Assembly (NCBI GenBank): GCA_050248155.1
Contig: JBFWSW010000001.1
Coordinates: forward strand, 62,001-126,000
Source: VFMC01 sp050248155
GTDB taxonomy: Bacteria; Actinomycetota; Acidimicrobiia; Acidimicrobiales; Ilumatobacteraceae
Length of the DNA: 64,000 nucleotides
Reading direction: 5' to 3'
Translations under genes and position numbers: made by a program
The notes under the pieces: generated by a model
Database searches by the model: none
The model's input: only the letters and a program-made list of their open reading frames with translations
Told to the model about the DNA's origin: nothing
Shown: piece by piece, positions 8,272-17,004 of the stretch
How the letters are laid out: every line of letters starts with the position of its first letter
Numbering within the stretch: the first letter of the stretch is position 1

Positions 8272-9305
8272 AGCGACATGCCCTGGTCGAGGCACCAGCG
8301 GATGCTCGTGCGCATGCCCTCGTACAGCTCGACCTCCGGTTCGTAGCCGAGCTCACGGCGGCTCGCCGAGATGTCGCACGCGATGGTGTGGCCCATCTCG
8401 CCCAGCACGTGCAGCTGCTGCTGGTACCGCCCGGCGCGTTGGATCAGCCGATCGGCGGTCTCGGCCACACGCCCGGCGAGCGCCGGCAGTCGCATCGCAC
8501 CGGACTTCACATCCAGCCCCTCGTCGGTGAGCGCGCGCTGCACGGTCTCGACGATCTCGCCCACCTCGTACGGCCGGGCGTCGGCGATCCAGTAGCCCTT
8601 GCCGCGTGCGTGCGGGGCGAGTTCGGCTGCGATCAGGCCGTCGACGAGGTTGTCGACGTAGACCATCGAGCGCTGCTGCCTGCCGCCGCCGATCAGGGGG
8701 AAGCGGCCTGCCCGCACCATCTTGAAGAAGGTGGTCTGACGTGGTGGTTGGTACGGCCCGTAGAACCACGGCGGGCGCACGATGGTGGCGTCGAGGCCGA
8801 GTTGCACCGCTGCGAGCACCGCCAGCTCGGCCTCCATCTTCGACCGGCCGTAGCCGAGGTACGGGTGGTACGGCTCGTCGGCGCGGAAGCGGTCGTTCGG
8901 GTGTGGGTTGGTGCCGAAGGGGCTGTTCGACGAGACGTGCACCACCCTCCGGATGCCTGCGGCTCGTGCCGCCGTCACGACGTTGGTGGTGCCTTCGGTG
9001 TTCGCCCGGAAGAGCTCGGCCACCTTCGCCGGATGGATGACACCGGCCGTGTGGACGAGGTCGGCGTCGGGCCCGGCATCGTGCACGAACGCAGCGGCGA
9101 CCCCCGGTGTGGCCAGGTCACCCACGTGAACCCTCTGGACCTTCGGGTGCTCGGGCACCAGCGCGACGTCGGCCTGCGTGTGCACGTTGAGCCACACCGC
9201 AGGCCGCGTGTCGTCGTCGACGAGACGGCGCACCAACGCCTGGCCGAGCCAGCCCGTCGCGCCCGTCACCAGCGTGGTGTGGGGTGGTGCCCAGGCCTCA
9301 GCCAT
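8268..9305 (-). CDS. NAD-dependent epimerase / 3-beta-HSD-like SDR (first of two)
   Basis: Extended SDR of 345 residues: TLVTGATGWLGQALVRRL nucleotide-binding motif, HTAGVIHPAKV, VVHVSSNSPFG with the catalytic Ser, YGRSKMEAE with Tyr/Lys, then RPPWFYGPYQPPRQT and a substrate-binding half. It resembles its downstream neighbour and probably arose by an old duplication. Paired with a GMC oxidoreductase whose stop overlaps its start by 8 bp, it may act on the same alcohol or ketone; sterol, hopanoid or sugar substrates all remain possible. Confidence 0.85.
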   Translation of the reverse strand: MAEAWAPPHTTLVTGATGWLGQALVRRLVDDDTRPAVWLNVHTQADVALVPEHPKVQRVHVGDLATPGVAAAFVHDAGPDADLVHTAGVIHPAKVAELFRANTEGTTNVVTAARAAGIRRVVHVSSNSPFGTNPHPNDRFRADEPYHPYLGYGRSKMEAELAVLAAVQLGLDATIVRPPWFYGPYQPPRQTTFFKMVRAGRFPLIGGGRQQRSMVYVDNLVDGLIAAELAPHARGKGYWIADARPYEVGEIVETVQRALTDEGLDVKSGAMRLPALAGRVAETADRLIQRAGRYQQQLHVLGEMGHTIACDISASRRELGYEPEVELYEGMRTSIRWCLDQGMSL

Positions 9306-10758
9306 GACGCCCCTTCGACTCGAGGAAGTGGCGCACGTTGCGGATGGCGACCGCCATCACCGTCGCCTGCGGGTTGACGCCGGGAGCGGTGGGCAGGAGC
9401 GACGCGTCGTTGACCCACACGTTGCTGGTGCCGTGCACGCGGCCGAACGACCCGGCCGCGCAGCGCGAGCGGTCCTCGCCGAGCGGCACGGTCGAGCAGA
9501 GGTGGACGGTCATCACGCCAGCCCTCGACGCCGAGAAGCGGTCCTGCATGTGGGCCAGATCGGAGCGGCTGCGCACGACGGGTGCCCCACGGAACGAGGG
9601 GTACACCTCGCGGGCGCCCGCTTCGAGCATCACGAGCGCCAGCCGGCCGAGCCCGCTGCGCAGCATCTCGCGATCGCGACGGGTGAGCCGGTAGGTGACG
9701 AGCGGGTCGCGCGCGCCCGGCACGCTCCGCACGACACCGCGGCCCTCACTCGTGATGGCCGCGTAGTAGACGCTCATGTCTCGCCAGTGCGTCACGGCGG
9801 GCGCGAACGTCGGCCATTGGTCGGTGAGGGCGAGTGCGACCAGGCCGGGATGGCTGGCGGAACCGCCGAACGACAGATCGGGCGCGAACTCCTTCACCTG
9901 GTGGACCGGGACGTCGTCGGGCACGTTCACCTCGTCGCGGAAGCGAGCGGCCAGCTTGACCGTCGGGTGCACGGCGAGCGAGCGGCCGACCAGGCCGCGG
10001 ATGCCGCTGCGCTGCAGGAGGGCGGGGGTCTGGATCGCACCACCGCACACGAACACGCTGCGGCATCGGATGCTGCCCCGTCTGCCGTCGGCGTGTGTCA
10101 CCTCGGCGGCGATCGCTCGGCTGCCCAGCGAGACGAGGCGGTCGACCCTGCAGCCGACGACCATCCGCGCGCCGGAGCCGAAGGCGCGTGGCAGGTAGGT
10201 GCGGGTCATGCTCTGCCGGTTGCCGGTCGTCGCGTCGCCGCCGGGTGGGTACGTCATCCAGCGCGGGATCTCGTTGTGGTTCCAGCCGAGAGCTGCCGCA
10301 CCGTCGCGCAGTCGCTCGCTCGCCGGGCTGACTCGCCCCGGCACCGTGGAGACGGACAGCGAACGCTCGACCTCGGCGGCGATCGCATCGAGGTCGTCCG
10401 GATCGAGGTCGTCGATGCGGAACTCGTCCCTCCAGCGCTCGATCACGTCGGAGGGCGGACGGAAGTAGAGACCGCTGTTGATCTCGGTCCCGCCGCCCGC
10501 GCAGCGACCTTCCGTGTAGGCGATCGACGGCAGCCCGAGGGCCACGGTGACCCCGCCCGAGCGGTACTGGCGGTCCATCTGATCGAGCGAGAACGGGCGG
10601 ACGTCGTCCTGCTCGACCCACGGCCCTTCCTCGACCACCAGCACGTCGCGACCGGCCTCGGCGAGGAGCGCGGCTGTCGTCGCGCCGCCCGCCCCGGAAC
10701 CGATGACCAGCACATCGGTGACGAGTCGTTGCTCGTTCGCGACGAGACCGCCGTTCAT
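9298..10758 (-). CDS. GMC-family FAD oxidoreductase
   Basis: A 486-residue FAD-dependent alcohol oxidase or dehydrogenase of the glucose-methanol-choline family. Seen: the dinucleotide motif VLVIGSGAGGATTAALLAEAG near residue 15, a GMC-type GGGTEINSGLYFR segment, the signature GGAIQTPALLQRSGI, and the C-terminal FAD/active-site block VNDASLLPTAPGVNPQATVM with preceding His residues. No signal peptide, so cytosolic. The family includes cholesterol oxidases. The ATG at 10758 overlaps the previous stop as ATGA, so it is translationally coupled to the small protein upstream, which suggests a partner subunit. Confidence 0.88.
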   Translation of the reverse strand: MNGGLVANEQRLVTDVLVIGSGAGGATTAALLAEAGRDVLVVEEGPWVEQDDVRPFSLDQMDRQYRSGGVTVALGLPSIAYTEGRCAGGGTEINSGLYFRPPSDVIERWRDEFRIDDLDPDDLDAIAAEVERSLSVSTVPGRVSPASERLRDGAAALGWNHNEIPRWMTYPPGGDATTGNRQSMTRTYLPRAFGSGARMVVGCRVDRLVSLGSRAIAAEVTHADGRRGSIRCRSVFVCGGAIQTPALLQRSGIRGLVGRSLAVHPTVKLAARFRDEVNVPDDVPVHQVKEFAPDLSFGGSASHPGLVALALTDQWPTFAPAVTHWRDMSVYYAAITSEGRGVVRSVPGARDPLVTYRLTRRDREMLRSGLGRLALVMLEAGAREVYPSFRGAPVVRSRSDLAHMQDRFSASRAGVMTVHLCSTVPLGEDRSRCAAGSFGRVHGTSNVWVNDASLLPTAPGVNPQATVMAVAIRNVRHFLESKGRHG

Positions 10759-11105
10759 GCCGCCCCGCCATCGGGCCGCGTGTCCGGCCACGACTCCCAG
10801 ACGAACGCGAACACCAACGACCGCACGAGCCGCACGTACTCGCCGACCAGTGGCAACGGGTGCCGAGCGAGGAACCGCACGGCGCTGCCGGCGACCGGTG
10901 ATCCGAGCGCGATGCGGACCGGGAGGGCGACCGCGAGCACCCCGGTGCGGACGACACCGGGCATCCCCGCGATCCGCCGCGTGGCGAAGTCGGTCGCTGC
11001 GGCACGCTGATCCTCGTGGAGGCGGGGCAGGTCGATCTGGATGAGCCGGTCGGTGAACGGTCCCACGATCGGGCCGGTGAGCGCGAGGGACGAGATCGAG
11101 CGCAT
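10755..11105 (-). CDS. Small protein of the GMC operon, unknown function
   Basis: A 116-residue protein, Arg/Leu/Val-rich, with a mildly hydrophobic centre (TGVLAVALPVRIALGSPVAG) and a second hydrophobic stretch near the end (LVRSLVFAFVWE). I do not recognise a family. Its position and ATGA overlap with the GMC oxidoreductase resemble two-component GMC dehydrogenases with a small partner subunit; this is inference. ATG 11105 is preferred over the longer open frame because TACGCT (11118-11123) lies 12 nt before it and no ribosome binding site supports an earlier start. Confidence 0.6.
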   Translation of the reverse strand: MRSISSLALTGPIVGPFTDRLIQIDLPRLHEDQRAAATDFATRRIAGMPGVVRTGVLAVALPVRIALGSPVAGSAVRFLARHPLPLVGEYVRLVRSLVFAFVWESWPDTRPDGGAA

Positions 11106-11117
11106 GGGCGAAGATGC

Positions 11118-11123
11118 AGCGTA
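11118..11123 (-). promoter_or_regulatory. -10 box of the GMC operon
   Basis: TACGCT on the minus strand, 12 nt before ATG 11105. It is divergent from the identical hexamer at 11197 used by the opposite gene. Confidence 0.35.
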
Positions 11124-11196
11124 CCGGCCATCCGCACGCACCACCGGAGCATGCGTCGGCCCAGGTGGGAGCCGCTTCGCCAAGACGTCGACTGGC

Positions 11197-11202
11197 TACG
11201 CT
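11197..11202 (+). promoter_or_regulatory. Leaderless -10 box of the Ppm1-like gene
   Basis: TACGCT, 8 nt before GTG 11211, with no Shine-Dalgarno. Confidence 0.5.
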
Positions 11203-11210
11203 TGGCCGCC

Positions 11211-11945
11211 GTGCGTTCCGTGGTGGTGGTCCCGACCTACGACGAGCGGGAGAACGTCCAAGCCTTCCTGGCTGCGGTGCGCACCGCCGTGCCGAGCGCC
11301 GACGTGCTGGTCGTCGACGACAACAGCCCCGACGGCACCGGCGCCCTCGCCGAGGCTTCGGCGGCCGAGCTCGGCCAGATCAAGGTGCTGCACCGGCCGG
11401 GCAAGCAGGGCCTCGGCAGCGCCTACCGGAACGGCTTCCAGGTCGCGCTCGACGAGGGCTACGACGTGGTCGTGTCGATGGACGTCGACTTCTCGCACGA
11501 CCCCGCCGTCATCCCGACGATGCTCGCCGAGATCGAGCGCGGCGCCGACGCCGTCATCGGCTCGAGGTACGTGCCCGGCGGGGGAACGGCGAACTGGCCG
11601 GTGCACCGCCGACTCCTGTCCAGATGGGGCAACCGATACACCGCGTTCGTGCTCGGACTGCGGGTGCACGACTGCACCTCGGGGTTCCGGGCCTACCGCT
11701 CGGGTGCGCTCCGCACGATCGACCCCGGGTCGACCACTGCGGAGGGCTACGCGTTCCTCACCGAGCTCGCCCGGCGTCTGGCGCGTCGCGGGTGCATCGT
11801 GCGCGAGGTGCCGATCGTGTTCCGCGACCGCGAGCTGGGCACCTCGAAGATGTCGAGCAGGATCATCGTCGAATCGATGCTGCTCGTCACTCGGTGGGGG
11901 ATCGGCGACGTGATCCATCGCCGTCGGGCTCGCCGCGCTGCATGA
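11211..11945 (+). CDS. Polyprenyl-phosphate mannosyl/glucosyl synthase (Ppm1/DPM1-like GT2)
   Basis: GT2-family glycosyltransferase of 244 residues that would move a hexose from GDP- or UDP-sugar to polyprenyl phosphate at the inner face of the membrane. Motifs: VVVPTYDERENV at the N-terminus, VVDDNSPDGTG, GLGSAYRNGF, the DxD-type metal site MDVDFSHDP, GSRYVPGG, CTSGFRAYR and a KMS-type tail GTSKMSSRI. No membrane domain is fused, unlike some Ppm1 and GtrB proteins. Start: the longer frame was rejected because GTG 11211 follows TACGCT by 8 nt and begins the typical VRSVVVVPTY. It heads a three-gene unit with two GT-C-like proteins that could use the product. Confidence 0.9.
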   Translation: MRSVVVVPTYDERENVQAFLAAVRTAVPSADVLVVDDNSPDGTGALAEASAAELGQIKVLHRPGKQGLGSAYRNGFQVALDEGYDVVVSMDVDFSHDPAVIPTMLAEIERGADAVIGSRYVPGGGTANWPVHRRLLSRWGNRYTAFVLGLRVHDCTSGFRAYRSGALRTIDPGSTTAEGYAFLTELARRLARRGCIVREVPIVFRDRELGTSKMSSRIIVESMLLVTRWGIGDVIHRRRARRAA

Positions 11946-13822
11946 TCGCCGGCCGACAACCGACCGATGGAGGCACGGGTCCTGCTCCGTGGTGGCGCTC
12001 GATCGACGCCGTCGACCCGCGACGCGTGAGATGGATCGTGTGGGCGCTGCTCGCCCTGCCGTTCGTGATCGCCGCACTGGTCCTGCAGACCCGGCACTGG
12101 CAACCCGTGCTCGACCTGGCCATGACCGAGCTGCGGGTGCGCGACGTCGGGACGTCGCACACACCGCTCATCGGGCTGCCGGGGCGGATCGGGGTGTTCC
12201 CCGACCAGGGCAGCCATCCCGGTCCGCTGAGCTTCTACCTGCTCGCTCCCACGTACCGCATCCTCGGTGCCTCGGCGTGGGCGTTGCTCGTCGGCATGAT
12301 CGTGTTGAACCTCGTCGCGATCGGGCTCGCGCTCTGGCTCGCCGAGCGGCGTGGCGGCCCGCGGCTCGTCGTCGGCGTCGGGGCCTTGCTTGCCGTGCTC
12401 GAGGTCGGGTACGGCTTCGACGTGCTGACCCAGCCGTGGAACCCGTACCTGCCGCTGCTGTTCTGGACCGTGATCCTGCTCGGCACGTGGAGCGTGCTCG
12501 ACGGCGACACCCCGATGCTCGTCGTGGTCAGCGCGGTCGGCTCGCTCTGCGCGCAGACGCACATCCCCTACCTCGGCCTCGGCCTGGGCATGGGTGCGCT
12601 GTGCATCGCCGCGGTCGCGAGGGAGTGGTACCGGCACCCGGTCGAGCGGGCCAGGCTCGTCCGCTGGGTCTCGTGGTCCGTCGTGGCGGGCATCGTCCTG
12701 TGGATCCCGGTCGTGATCGACCAGTTCACCGAGTCACCCGGCAACCTGTCGATGCTGAAGGACTACTTCCGCGATCCTCCGGAGTCGCCGGTCGGTGCGG
12801 CAGACGGGATCCGGTTGCTGCTCCGTCACCTCGACGTGGTGCACCTGCTGCGCGAGCTGCCCGACGGCGACGGCTTCATCACCCGTGCCGGGTTCGACCT
12901 CGGGGGCTCGATCGTTCCCGGGCTCGTGCTGCTGGTGGTGTGGGTGGCGGCCGCGGTGCTCGCGTGGCGCTCCGGTCATCGCCTGCTCCGCTCATTCCAT
13001 GTCGTCATCGGCTGGGCGCTCGTGCTGGGCGCTGTGTCGATGAGCCGCATCTTCGGGAAGGTCTGGTACTACCTCACGCTGTGGGGATGGACGACGACGA
13101 TCTTCATGGTCGCCTCGATCGCGTGGACGGTGGCCGCGCTCGTCCGCCGACGAGACGATGACCGATCGGACGACGTCCGGCGATTGATCGGTGGAGCGGT
13201 CGCGGCGGTCGGTGTCACCTCACTCCTCGCCGCGGTCGTGACGTCGTTCGGGGTGCAGGCGCCCGAGCAGTACCTCTCGGACTCGTTGCGCGCCGTCGTC
13301 GGACCGACGGCCGAGGCGCTCGACGACGGCGATGGCGATGCCACGGGGCACGACGGCCGCTACATCGTGACGTGGAACGACGCGCGCAACTTCGGATCGC
13401 AGGGATACGGATTGGTGAACGAGCTGGAACGGCGCGGCTTCGACGTCGGCGTGCTGGACACCTGGCGCGTGCCGGTGACGCATCACCGCGTCATCTCGGT
13501 CGCCGATGCCACTGCCGAGGTGCGGTTCGCCACGGGCTCCTACATCGACTTCGTCGCGACCCTGCCGGGGTCGGCACTCGTCACCATCTACGACCCGCGG
13601 TCGCCCGACGAGATGGTGGAGTCGACTTCGTTGCGAGCAGCCATCGTCGACGAGCTCACGACGGCCGGCCTGGGCGATCTCGTGCCGGTGCTCGACACCA
13701 ACATGTTCGGCGTGCAGGTCGATGCACGGGTGGCACCGGTGGTGCAGCGCATGGTCGATCGTCTGCTGCACCTCGGCGGACCGACCGCCGTCTTCATCCT
13801 CCCACCCGGTTCGCCGCTGTGA
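11942..13822 (+). CDS. GT-C-like membrane protein, paralogue B
   Basis: A 626-residue polytopic protein overlapping the upstream GT2 gene as ATGA, so almost certainly co-translated. After the first helix it carries MTELRVRDVGTSHTPLIGLP and GSHPGPLSFYLLAPTYRILG, the family signature also seen at 3602 and 13819. About ten more helices follow, then a roughly 200-residue soluble C-terminal domain with RYIVTWNDARNFGSQGYG. By topology it is a candidate lipid-phospho-sugar-dependent glycosyltransferase with Glu/Asp in loop 1 as the possible catalytic residue; substrate unknown. Confidence 0.75.
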   Translation: MIAGRQPTDGGTGPAPWWRSIDAVDPRRVRWIVWALLALPFVIAALVLQTRHWQPVLDLAMTELRVRDVGTSHTPLIGLPGRIGVFPDQGSHPGPLSFYLLAPTYRILGASAWALLVGMIVLNLVAIGLALWLAERRGGPRLVVGVGALLAVLEVGYGFDVLTQPWNPYLPLLFWTVILLGTWSVLDGDTPMLVVVSAVGSLCAQTHIPYLGLGLGMGALCIAAVAREWYRHPVERARLVRWVSWSVVAGIVLWIPVVIDQFTESPGNLSMLKDYFRDPPESPVGAADGIRLLLRHLDVVHLLRELPDGDGFITRAGFDLGGSIVPGLVLLVVWVAAAVLAWRSGHRLLRSFHVVIGWALVLGAVSMSRIFGKVWYYLTLWGWTTTIFMVASIAWTVAALVRRRDDDRSDDVRRLIGGAVAAVGVTSLLAAVVTSFGVQAPEQYLSDSLRAVVGPTAEALDDGDGDATGHDGRYIVTWNDARNFGSQGYGLVNELERRGFDVGVLDTWRVPVTHHRVISVADATAEVRFATGSYIDFVATLPGSALVTIYDPRSPDEMVESTSLRAAIVDELTTAGLGDLVPVLDTNMFGVQVDARVAPVVQRMVDRLLHLGGPTAVFILPPGSPL

Positions 13823-15801
13823 GCACGACACCGAGCTCGACTGGCGCGAGGAGCGGCTTCTGGCGCGACCCGTGGGCCATGGGGACGATGCTGGCCGCGC
13901 TCGTGCCGATCGTGGGCGCGATCGCCCGGCACAGCGGCCGACGGTGGATGCCGATCGGCGACAACGCGCTCGTCGAGATGCGCAGCCGTGACGTCTTCTC
14001 GATCGATCACTTCCCGTTCCTCGGCACGTGGTCGTCGGCGTCGCTCACGGCCGGCAAGGACTTCAACCACCCCGGGCCGCTGCTCTTCGACCTGCTGGCG
14101 ATCCCGGTGCGCCTGCTCGGCGGGACGACCGGAGTGGTCGTGGGTGTCGGACTGGTGAACGCCGCGGCGATCGTCGGCATCGCCGCGGTGGGGTATCACC
14201 TGGCCGGCCGGACGGGGTCGGTGCTCGCGACGCTCACAGCCGCCGCGCTGGCCCACAGCATGGGCAGCGGCATGCTGACCGATCCGTGGAACCCGCACGC
14301 CGTCATGCTGCCGTGCCTCTTGATGTGCGTCCTGACGTGCGCGATCGCGACCGGATCGTTCCGGCTGCTGCCGTGGCTCGTCGCGACGGGCAGCCTGTGC
14401 CTGCAGGTCCATCTGGGCTACTCGTACCTGGTCCCCGCGACCTGTGTCGTCGCCGTCGCCGGCGCGGCGCTCGTGCATCGGCGTCGCTGGCGCGTCGACC
14501 CCAGCTGCCGGGCCGCCGACGTGCCCGCGATGTGGCGCACCGCTGCGATCGCTGGCGCCACGCTGCTGGTGTTGTGGGCGCAACCGCTCATCGAGCAGCT
14601 CACCGGCGACGGGCAGGGCAACCTGGCACGCATCGCCACCAGCACCGGCAGTGATGGACCGGCAGTCGGAGCACGGCTGGGAGCGCGCATCGTGGCTGCG
14701 GTGACGGCCGTCTCGCCGTGGTGGTCGCGGTCGTCGATCGTCGACGCCGTGCCGCTCACCCAGTACGACGCAGGGCGCGAGACCGTGACCCCGGTGGGCA
14801 TGCCCAGCACGTCGACCGCGCTCGCCGTGCTGATCGTCGTCGCCCTCGTGCTCGTCGGAGCCGGCCTCGTGGCGCATCGCCGTCGCGACCGCATCGGGTT
14901 CGGCGCGATCGCCACGTCCGCCGCGCTGTCGACCATCGCCCTCGCCACACTCGTCGTCATGCCCATCGGGCCACTCGGCCTGACGCCGCATCAGATGCGT
15001 TGGCTCTGGCCGATCGCCGCGTTCACCTGGTTCGCAGTCGCCCTCGTGATCGCTCGCTGGGCCACGAGCACACAGCCCGTAGCCGTGCGACGTGCACTCG
15101 TCCCGGTGGCGGCCGCGTTGACGGCGCTCGTCGTCGCACTGAACCTGCCCGCCTTCCACCAGCGTGTCGGCCCTGACACGTTCCAGGAGGCGATCCCGGT
15201 CGCCCGCGCACTCGCCGATCAGGTCGACCGCTACCGCACCGACGACACCGTCGTCGTCGACGCGTCGGGTCTGACGATCTTCGAGCCGTACTCGACTGTC
15301 GTGATGGCGTCGCTCCAACGCAGCGACATCGACTTCCGCGTCGAGGAGCCCGGGCTCGTGCGTCAGGTCGGGGACAACCGCGAAGCGACGGGGGCCGAGC
15401 CGCGCCGCATCGTGCTCCGTCAGGGGCGCGACGCGCTCAGCGTGCCCGACGGCATGGACGAGCGCATCGCCCTCGTGACGCCGCTGGCCGCGGCCGAGGT
15501 CGACGAGGTGATCGCCGGCGAGCAGGTCATGGTCGACACGCTCACCGCGAACGGCGTGCGGTTCACACCTGCGGGCGACGAGCTGATCGATGCCGGCGAG
15601 TTCGGCCTCACGCGCGCCGAGATCGAGGACCTGGCGCTCGATCCGTTCCACTTCGTCTCCAGCGGGCTGGCGGCCGATCTGGTCCTGGCCGGCGCGATCG
15701 CGGTGCCCCAGGACTCGGTCGCGCTGTTCACACGCACCAGCGAGCTACGCCGGCGCATCGACACCACGAGCACCGTCGCCGTGTTCGCCGGCCCGAACTG
15801 A
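13819..15801 (+). CDS. GT-C-like membrane protein, paralogue C
   Basis: A 660-residue protein starting at a GTG that overlaps the previous stop (GTGA). Signature: NALVEMRSRDVFSIDHFPFLG, then NHPGPLLFDLLAIPVRLLGG, about eleven helices and a soluble C-terminal domain. It shares the plan of paralogues A and B but diverges in the C-terminal half, which suggests different acceptors. The stop at 15801 lies inside the 3' end of the convergent GT2-GtrA gene (57 bp overlap). Function as a polyprenyl-phospho-sugar glycosyltransferase is inferred from topology and from the Ppm1-like gene at the head of the operon. Confidence 0.74.
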   Translation: MSTTPSSTGARSGFWRDPWAMGTMLAALVPIVGAIARHSGRRWMPIGDNALVEMRSRDVFSIDHFPFLGTWSSASLTAGKDFNHPGPLLFDLLAIPVRLLGGTTGVVVGVGLVNAAAIVGIAAVGYHLAGRTGSVLATLTAAALAHSMGSGMLTDPWNPHAVMLPCLLMCVLTCAIATGSFRLLPWLVATGSLCLQVHLGYSYLVPATCVVAVAGAALVHRRRWRVDPSCRAADVPAMWRTAAIAGATLLVLWAQPLIEQLTGDGQGNLARIATSTGSDGPAVGARLGARIVAAVTAVSPWWSRSSIVDAVPLTQYDAGRETVTPVGMPSTSTALAVLIVVALVLVGAGLVAHRRRDRIGFGAIATSAALSTIALATLVVMPIGPLGLTPHQMRWLWPIAAFTWFAVALVIARWATSTQPVAVRRALVPVAAALTALVVALNLPAFHQRVGPDTFQEAIPVARALADQVDRYRTDDTVVVDASGLTIFEPYSTVVMASLQRSDIDFRVEEPGLVRQVGDNREATGAEPRRIVLRQGRDALSVPDGMDERIALVTPLAAAEVDEVIAGEQVMVDTLTANGVRFTPAGDELIDAGEFGLTRAEIEDLALDPFHFVSSGLAADLVLAGAIAVPQDSVALFTRTSELRRRIDTTSTVAVFAGPN

Positions 15802-16956
15802 CACGTCGCGGAACACCCACGCCCGCAGCAGCGCGAACCGGGCGATCGCGGTGATCCCCCACGCCCCGACCAGTGTGAGCGATTGGGCCACGACGCCTCC
15901 TCCCGCCCAGAGCGTGAGCGCGAGGAGACCGCTCGACACGATGATCGCGGTGGCGAGCATGGTGACAGCGGCCGCGTAGTGACGCGCCCGGTCGACCCGG
16001 CTGCGATGCCCGAACGTGAAGCGGCGATTTGCCCACGCGTTGGCGACCGCGGTCGCCGCGAGCGCGACGATGTTGGCGACGATCGGATGCAGCAATGAGT
16101 GGAGCACCAGGAAGATCGCCAACGAGACCGCCGTGCTGAGCGTTCCGACCGCCGCGAAGCTGACCAGTTGTCGACCCATGTCGTCGCGCAGCGGCGCGCG
16201 ACGAAGATCGCCGAGGTCGACCTTGCCTCCGCCGCGGAGGAAGCTGCGCCCGACGCGCCACACACCGCGCAGGTCGTCGGTGGCCGTGCGCCGCACGTGG
16301 ACGCGGGTGTCCGGATCGTCGACCCAGTCGACGGGCACCTCGTGCACGCGCAAGCCGTTGTGCTCGGCGACGAGCAGCAGCTCGGTGTCGAAGAACCATC
16401 CCTCGTCGGTGACCACCGGGAGGAGCCGGCGGGCGACGTCGGAACGGATGGCCTTGAAGCCGCACTGCGCGTCGCGGAAGCGGTTGGCGAACACGACGCG
16501 CAGGATGACGTTGTAGACCCGCGAGATGACCTCGCGCCGGGGCCCTCGCGCGACCGTGGCGCCGGGGGCGAGGCGCGAGCCGATCGCGAGATCGCTGTGG
16601 CCCGTGATGAGCGGGGCGACGAGCGGCAGCAGCGCGTCGAGCCCGGTCGAGAGGTCGACGTCCATGTACGCGCAGACCGTGGCGTCGCTGTTGACCCAGG
16701 TGTCGTGGAGTGCGAGGCCACGTCCCTTGCGATCGAGATGGCGGACCCGCACACCGTCGAGGCGTTCGGCGAGGTCGGTCGCGATCGCGAGGGTGTCGTC
16801 GGTGCTGGCGTTGTCGACGATCGTGATCCGCCACGTGAAGGGGAACGACGACGTCAGGTAGTCATGGAGCGTCGCGATGCTCGCTCCGAGGACGTGTGCT
16901 TCGTTGAACACGGGCACGGCCACGTCGACCATCGGTCCGTCGCTCGACCCCTCCAT
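15745..16956 (-). CDS. GT2 glycosyltransferase fused to a GtrA-like membrane domain
   Basis: A 403-residue fusion. Residues about 1-245 are a GT2 domain (VDVAVPVFNEAHVLG, VDNASTDDTLAIA, the DxD site YMDVDLSTGLDAL, GSRLAPGA, CGFKAIRSDVARRL). Residues about 265-385 are a four-helix GtrA/DPMS-like domain (LVSFAAVGTLSTAVSLAIF, ANAWANRRFTFG, WGITAIARFALLRAWVF). GT2 members make polyprenyl-phospho-sugars and GtrA proteins are linked to their translocation, so one polypeptide may couple synthesis and flipping. Start ATG 16956 follows TAGATT by nine bases. The gene is divergent from the GT39-like gene; its 3' end overlaps paralogue C. Confidence 0.88.
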   Translation of the reverse strand: MEGSSDGPMVDVAVPVFNEAHVLGASIATLHDYLTSSFPFTWRITIVDNASTDDTLAIATDLAERLDGVRVRHLDRKGRGLALHDTWVNSDATVCAYMDVDLSTGLDALLPLVAPLITGHSDLAIGSRLAPGATVARGPRREVISRVYNVILRVVFANRFRDAQCGFKAIRSDVARRLLPVVTDEGWFFDTELLLVAEHNGLRVHEVPVDWVDDPDTRVHVRRTATDDLRGVWRVGRSFLRGGGKVDLGDLRRAPLRDDMGRQLVSFAAVGTLSTAVSLAIFLVLHSLLHPIVANIVALAATAVANAWANRRFTFGHRSRVDRARHYAAAVTMLATAIIVSSGLLALTLWAGGGVVAQSLTLVGAWGITAIARFALLRAWVFRDVSVRAGEHGDGARGVDAPA

Positions 16957-16965
16957 GCCGCCCGC

Positions 16966-16971
16966 AATCTA
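16966..16971 (-). promoter_or_regulatory. -10 box of the GT2-GtrA gene
   Basis: TAGATT on the minus strand, 9 nt before ATG 16956. Divergent from the CAGAAT box at 16991. Confidence 0.45.
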
Positions 16972-16990
16972 GCCAGGGCTGCTGACAGAG

Positions 16991-16996
16991 CAGAAT
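16991..16996 (+). promoter_or_regulatory. -10 box of the GT39-like gene
   Basis: CAGAAT, 8 nt before ATG 17005; no ribosome binding site. Confidence 0.4.
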
Positions 16997-17004
16997 GCGT
17001 CGTC

